This document shows, in pieces, positions 60,275 to 64,000 of a stretch of DNA of 64,000 bases. Under the pieces are notes generated by a model. The model did no database searches, was not told the DNA's origin, and saw nothing but the letters and a program-made list of their open reading frames with translations. The translations under genes and the position numbers were made by a program. Within the stretch, counting starts at the first letter, position 1. Every line of letters begins with the position of its first letter. The stretch is from Pseudomonas maioricensis (GTDB lineage Bacteria > Pseudomonadota > Gammaproteobacteria > Pseudomonadales > Pseudomonadaceae), in NCBI RefSeq assembly GCF_022790535.1, contig NZ_LOHG01000011.1, forward strand, positions 23,179-87,178, given 5' to 3'.

Positions 60275-60634
60275 TCAGGGCTGGGCGAGGGCGGACGCAC
60301 GTCGTTCGCTGATGCGCTCCACGGTCTCCATATGTTCTGTACCCCAGGCACAGAGCGCTCCCAGTGCCGTTGCCAGGGACTGCCCGAAAGGCGTGAGCGA
60401 ATATTCAACCTTTGGCGGTATTTCCTGAAAGTCCACACGCGCAATGATTTCATCGCGCTCCAATTCCTTGAGCTGCTGGATCAGCACCTTATCGGTCACG
60501 CCGCCGATGGCGCGTTTCAATTCGCCATAGCGGTGAACATTCCTGGTCAGATTATAAAGAACCAGAGGTTTCCATTTGCCGCCAAGCACAGCCAGGGCGG
60601 CTTCTAGCCCGCATTTGAAGGTTTCATTTGCCAT
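60275..60634 (-). CDS. HxlR-family regulator
   Basis: A 119-residue winged-helix regulator: CGLEAALAVLGGKWKPLVLY, LTRNVHRYGELKRAIGGVTD, KVLIQQLKELERDEIIARVD and VEYSLTPFGQSL are the standard HxlR blocks. Cys8 near the N-terminus is the position used for electrophile sensing in HypR/QorR-like members. Divergent from an SDR gene with 98 bp between, the usual regulator-target pair. Confidence 0.92.
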   Translation of the reverse strand: MANETFKCGLEAALAVLGGKWKPLVLYNLTRNVHRYGELKRAIGGVTDKVLIQQLKELERDEIIARVDFQEIPPKVEYSLTPFGQSLATALGALCAWGTEHMETVERISERRASALAQP

Positions 60635-60732
60635 TATTCGGGCCGCTCCCAGCGGTACTTACCAAAAGGTGCATACTATTCAAAATAATAGCGTGGATCT
60701 ACAGTTGTGCCTCACATTCTGAGGGCATCACC

Positions 60733-61482
60733 ATGAGCAGGCTTAACGGAAAAGTGGCGGTTATCACCGGCGGCAACAGTGGAATCGGCTTGGCCAGTGC
60801 CATACGTTTTGCAGCCGAGGGCGCACAGGTCGTTATTATTGGTCGACGCCAGGAGCAGCTGGACACCGCTCTACAGTTGATTGGTCATGACGCTTTAGCC
60901 ATTCAGGCTGATATCTCCAACCTCGACGACCTTGACAGGGCTTACGCCCAAATCAAAGCCAACACAGGACGGGTTGACGTGCTGTTCGCCAATGCCGGGC
61001 TGGGAGATTTCGAGCCACTCGGATCGATTACCGAGGAGTCCTTTGATCGCACCTTTGGCATCAACGTCAAAGGCTCGCTGTTCACCGTGCAAAAAGCGTT
61101 GCCACTGATGGGTGCCGGCGGATCGATCATCCTGACTGGCTCGACGACAGGGACCATGGGCACGCCAGCGTTCAGCGTGTACAGCGCCACCAAGGCGGCG
61201 CTCCGTAATTTCGCAAGAAGCTGGGCACTGGATCTGAAAGGCACAGGCATTCGCGTCAACGTACTTTCCCCAGGGCCGATCTCGACACCAGGCCTGGACC
61301 TGGCACTGGCGCCCACAGGCCAGGCAGATGCCATTGTTGAAGGCATGGTCGCGTTGTTACCGGCAGGCCGTATCGGACAACCCGAAGACGTTGCGGCAGC
61401 TGCATTGTTCCTGGCGTCGGATGAGAGCAGCTTCATGACCGGCAGCGAAATGTTTGTAGATGGCGGTTTTGCTCAGGTTTGA
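60733..61482 (+). CDS. SDR-family oxidoreductase
   Basis: A 249-residue short-chain dehydrogenase: TGGNSGIGLASAIRF (11-25), VVIIGRRQEQL with Arg residues favouring NADPH, FANAGLGDFEP, LTGSTTGTMGTPAFSVYSAT with catalytic Ser, and YSATKAAL with Tyr/Lys. GAGGG precedes the ATG. Under probable control of the divergent HxlR gene; such pairs often handle reactive carbonyls or quinones (inference). Confidence 0.92.
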   Translation: MSRLNGKVAVITGGNSGIGLASAIRFAAEGAQVVIIGRRQEQLDTALQLIGHDALAIQADISNLDDLDRAYAQIKANTGRVDVLFANAGLGDFEPLGSITEESFDRTFGINVKGSLFTVQKALPLMGAGGSIILTGSTTGTMGTPAFSVYSATKAALRNFARSWALDLKGTGIRVNVLSPGPISTPGLDLALAPTGQADAIVEGMVALLPAGRIGQPEDVAAAALFLASDESSFMTGSEMFVDGGFAQV

Positions 61483-61827
61483 ATTGAGGAGAGGTTTTGC
61501 CAGCTGAAATCTGGCTGGCATCGCTGCTGGCTACACAATATATAGGTACGCATAATGTATATTATGTTAAATCATATTATAGGTTCCCTTACACCTTGAT
61601 TCACTCCAGCCCCAAAGTACCTGGTCCGACTACAAGGATGCTGCCCCCCTTAGGACATTTACGTTGTTAGAGCCTCCATAAAGGATTTCGCACCTGCGAT
61701 GCCTTCGCTGGGATGATCTGTTCTTCTTGCGTCTGTGCGCACGCACGTCGCTAAAATCCCCGGCAGCCTGCAAAGCTACCGGGGATCTATGTCCCTCAAG
61801 AGCTAACAGCAGCTCCAAAATAGAAAC
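61483..61827. other. 345-bp intergenic stretch, AT-rich in part
   Basis: No credible gene. An AT-rich segment at about 61537-61583 contains CATAAT-N4-ATTATG (61551-61566). The terminator of the RTX protein gene lies at the right end. Short frames at 61630-61818 overlap that hairpin and are not supported. Confidence 0.5.
61752..61786 (-). terminator. Terminator of the delta-60/RTX gene
   Basis: ATCCCCGG...CCGGGGAT, extended with CT/AG and one mismatch, folds in both directions; in the sense of the leftward gene it is followed by TTTTAGCG. It lies 42 nt past the stop. Confidence 0.75.
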
Positions 61828-63852
61828 TCAGGTAAAGGCCCAATCCTGCGCTGGCGCAGGTTGCGCGCCTATCAGTTCTACCTCTGTAGAAACGGCGGCG
61901 ACGTTTTGCGGCGCAAAGATCACGGTATCTTGCAACTCCGTCAACGGCCAGTGTTCGTCCAGAGCCAGCTCGAAACGCTGTCCCAACTCGTTGGTTTCGT
62001 AGTTCTTGAGGTAAGTGCGGCCCAACTCTTCGTTGTAACTCAGTTTGAGTGTATCGCCGCGACCATCTCCGAACCCGGTAAAGCCCAGCGCCGAGACATC
62101 AATGTGATCGACCCGCTTGTCGAAGTTTTCGATGACGTCGGAAAAACTGTCCGTGGCCGTGCGGTAGCTATCGCGGGTGGAGGAGTAAAGGAAAGTGTCT
62201 GCGCCCTCTCCGCCATCCAAAATGTCACGGCCGGCACCACTCTGGATAACGTCATCTCCCCCGCCTCCGTTGATATGGTCGTTACCCCCCAGGCCCTGGA
62301 TTATTTCAGCAATAGCCGAGCCGTTGATCACGTCAGCGCCTGCGGTGCCTTTGATGTTCACAGGTCCGAACACCAGGTTGTCGGTGTTCAACTGATCGAG
62401 GTAATTACCCTCAAGCACAAGTTCGAAGCGTTGACCCTGAGTGTTGGCTTCAAAACTTTTCAGGTACGTACGCGTGCCTTCATCGTTTACCTGAAGTGAA
62501 AGCGTGCCGTCCAGACCATTGCCCAAGCCGGTGAATCCAAGGCCAATCAGGTCGATACGATCTTGAGTCGCGTCGAAATCAATAATGCGGTCGCTGCCAG
62601 TGGTGGTGCTGGTACGGAAGCTGTCGCTGACCGCATCGAATCTGAAAATGTCAGCGCCAGTGCCGCCGATCAGGACGTCCCGCCCGCCGTTGCCCTCCAA
62701 TACGTCATCGCCGCCCAGACCTTTTATGATTTCAGCCTGATCGTTGCCCATCAGATTGTCCGCGCCGGTCCAGCCATCAATGTGGCGATTGCCGTCCTGG
62801 CTGCCGAATGTAGTGTCCAGAGAGCCATCAGCATTAAGCCGGGTAATGGCGTAACCAGCCTGGCCGACGACTACGATTTTTCCGTCTTCCTGCACGGTTA
62901 CGCCACGCGCAGAGTAGCCTTCATTAGCACCTAATGCCGGGTGAACGACGCCGTTGTCGCCGAAGCTGGTATCAAAGCTGCCATCTGCGTTGAGGCGCAC
63001 TACGGTAGCGGCGTCGAACGTCGTGCTGGTGCCTGCAATGATGATTTTGCCATCGGGCTGCACAGTGACCGCAGATTGCCCCTGTAGCCCGAACGACGCT
63101 TCGAACGCCAGGGTGCCGTTGTCAGCAAAGCTGGTGTCCAGTTCGCCGTCAGCAGTGACTCTGACAATGCTGTAGGAGTAGTCACTCATTGCCGAGTAAT
63201 TTCCACCGAACAGGAAGCTGCCGTCCGGTTGCACTGTCGTCGAATTGTAAACCCCGATGAACTCACCTCCACCGGTGAAGGTGAACTTGCCATTCTCACC
63301 AAACTCAGTGGCCATTGAACCATCGGCGTTGAGCTTGGCCACAGCAGGGTAGTCACCCTCCATGCCCGTGATGTAGAGGGTCCCGTCCGGGTTTACCGTA
63401 ATATGTCCGCCGTTGTCGGCGGGCGGAATATCGAGGTCAACAACCCCGGTGCCACCAAAGGTGGTATCCGCGGTGCCATCCTCACTGAATCGCTGAACAC
63501 GTACGCCCATCGGCCCGGCGATGGCTGACAGAATATGGCCGTCCGGCTGCACCGTCATATAGATGCCCTGATCCTGGTCTACCGTCGCCTGAACCATTAA
63601 CACACCGTCGTCACCAAACGTCGTGTCCAGCGTGCCGTCCGCATTGAGGCGGATCACCGAGTAATTGTCGCGTGTTTCGTGCTCTTCATAAGGATCGCCC
63701 AAACGGCCAAGGACATAGGTACTGAAGCCTGCAACCAGTATCTTGCCATCCGCCTGCATGGCGACGCTGTTGGCCTTATCACCCAGGATTGAGGGATCTA
63801 CTGAAACCTGCCCGGGCGCTGTGATCACGGTATGCGTGCGTTGCTCTTCCAT
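61828..63852 (-). CDS. Delta-60 repeat protein with two RTX / AlgE-like R-modules
   Basis: A 674-residue acidic protein without an N-terminal signal peptide. Residues about 25-352 hold six delta-60 repeats (VQPDGKIIIAG ... VRLNADGSFDTSFGDNG), probably a beta-propeller. Residues about 358-497 and 499-647 are two calcium-binding modules, each with RTX nonapeptides (GGDDVLEGNGGRDVLIGG; GGNDHINGGGGDDVIQSG) and an AlgE-type tail (DRIDLIGLGFTGLGNG; RTYLKSFEANTQGQRFEL). The C-terminus DWAFT fits a type I secretion signal. AAGGAT precedes ATG 63852. No type I secretion genes are in the window. Function unknown; likely an extracellular structural or carbohydrate-binding protein. Confidence 0.88.
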   Translation of the reverse strand: MEEQRTHTVITAPGQVSVDPSILGDKANSVAMQADGKILVAGFSTYVLGRLGDPYEEHETRDNYSVIRLNADGTLDTTFGDDGVLMVQATVDQDQGIYMTVQPDGHILSAIAGPMGVRVQRFSEDGTADTTFGGTGVVDLDIPPADNGGHITVNPDGTLYITGMEGDYPAVAKLNADGSMATEFGENGKFTFTGGGEFIGVYNSTTVQPDGSFLFGGNYSAMSDYSYSIVRVTADGELDTSFADNGTLAFEASFGLQGQSAVTVQPDGKIIIAGTSTTFDAATVVRLNADGSFDTSFGDNGVVHPALGANEGYSARGVTVQEDGKIVVVGQAGYAITRLNADGSLDTTFGSQDGNRHIDGWTGADNLMGNDQAEIIKGLGGDDVLEGNGGRDVLIGGTGADIFRFDAVSDSFRTSTTTGSDRIIDFDATQDRIDLIGLGFTGLGNGLDGTLSLQVNDEGTRTYLKSFEANTQGQRFELVLEGNYLDQLNTDNLVFGPVNIKGTAGADVINGSAIAEIIQGLGGNDHINGGGGDDVIQSGAGRDILDGGEGADTFLYSSTRDSYRTATDSFSDVIENFDKRVDHIDVSALGFTGFGDGRGDTLKLSYNEELGRTYLKNYETNELGQRFELALDEHWPLTELQDTVIFAPQNVAAVSTEVELIGAQPAPAQDWAFT

Positions 63853-64000
63853 GTTGCCAATCCTTTAAACGTCATGGGATCCACCTCGAAGTGGAATAAG
63901 GGCGCTCGTCGAGATGTCGGACGACCGAGCAAAACTCTGACCTCGATAGACGCAACATGTGCCAGAAATCTGTTCAGCGTGGATTTGAAATGCATTTTCT
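63853..64000. promoter_or_regulatory. Upstream region of the delta-60/RTX gene
   Basis: The last 148 bp contain the ribosome site (AAGGAT at about 63862-63868) and presumably the promoter of the RTX gene. No other gene start is seen. Confidence 0.4.

Noticed and set aside
61630..61818. Short frames on both strands beside the RTX gene
   Set aside because: They overlap the terminator hairpin of the RTX gene and show no coding character.

Overview
The window reads as a chromosome segment of a gamma-proteobacterium, almost certainly a plant- or soil-associated Pseudomonas (inference). The basis is a moderate-to-high GC content, dense strand-alternating catabolic modules, Pseudomonas-type REP palindromes (GTGGGAGCG...CTTGCCCGCGAT and relatives), and gene families typical of the genus: AzoR with a divergent LysR, stand-alone TreS, FecA-type receptor, ManD/RspB, CdaR, and R-module RTX proteins. 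No tRNA, rRNA, IS element, phage gene or CRISPR array was found.

Layout. 1-5.6 kb: partial LysR, azoR, treS, an orphan sensor kinase, a DUF3830 protein and a YkvA protein. 5.7-11.3 kb: an iron-siderophore type uptake operon (TonB receptor, permease, ATPase, binding protein); a REP palindrome sits inside the reading frame of the binding protein. 11.4-12.9 kb: RidA protein with a divergent LysR. 12.9-18.1 kb: operon of SDR, MFS and a split two-subunit transketolase, with a divergent GcvA-like LysR. 18.3-21.3 kb: envelope/stress proteins (lipoprotein, PLDc_N, DUF4142, YghA-like SDR). 21.4-26.8 kb: operon of MHS transporter, class II aldolase, 2-hydroxyacid dehydrogenase and M20 amidohydrolase, with a divergent LysR.

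26.8-41.4 kb is a hexuronate/aldonate region. A KdgR-type regulator with two KdgR-box-like sites faces kdgK-manD-rspB-MFS-uxuB-uxuA. A GntR regulator and a lgoD-uxaA operon follow, then CdaR and glycerate kinase. Hexuronates can be reduced by UxuB, dehydrated by ManD or UxuA to 2-keto-3-deoxygluconate (KDG), and phosphorylated by KdgK; L-galactonate/altronate would reach KDG through LgoD and UxaA. 41.4-44.9 kb: tartrate module (LysR, tartrate dehydrogenase, DctA-type carrier); its product D-glycerate fits the neighbouring glycerate kinase.

45-54.6 kb: a CMD protein with a BenM/CatM-like LysR, an MHS transporter, and a DUF2848-amidase-MFS operon facing an FCD GntR regulator, with two identical TGATATATCA palindromes between them. 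54.7-61.5 kb: AraC regulator, two paralogous 541-residue chemoreceptors with a lipoprotein between them, and an HxlR/SDR pair. 61.8-63.9 kb: a secreted-type protein with six delta-60 repeats followed by two RTX/AlgE-like R-modules.

Taken together this is an accessory catabolic region for plant-derived acids and sugars, with at least twelve regulators and six secondary transporters. I see no defence or mobile system. The most interesting points are the REP element inside the binding-protein gene, the clear operator architectures, the two non-homologous mannonate dehydratases in one operon, and three catabolic operons whose substrates cannot be read from known pathways.
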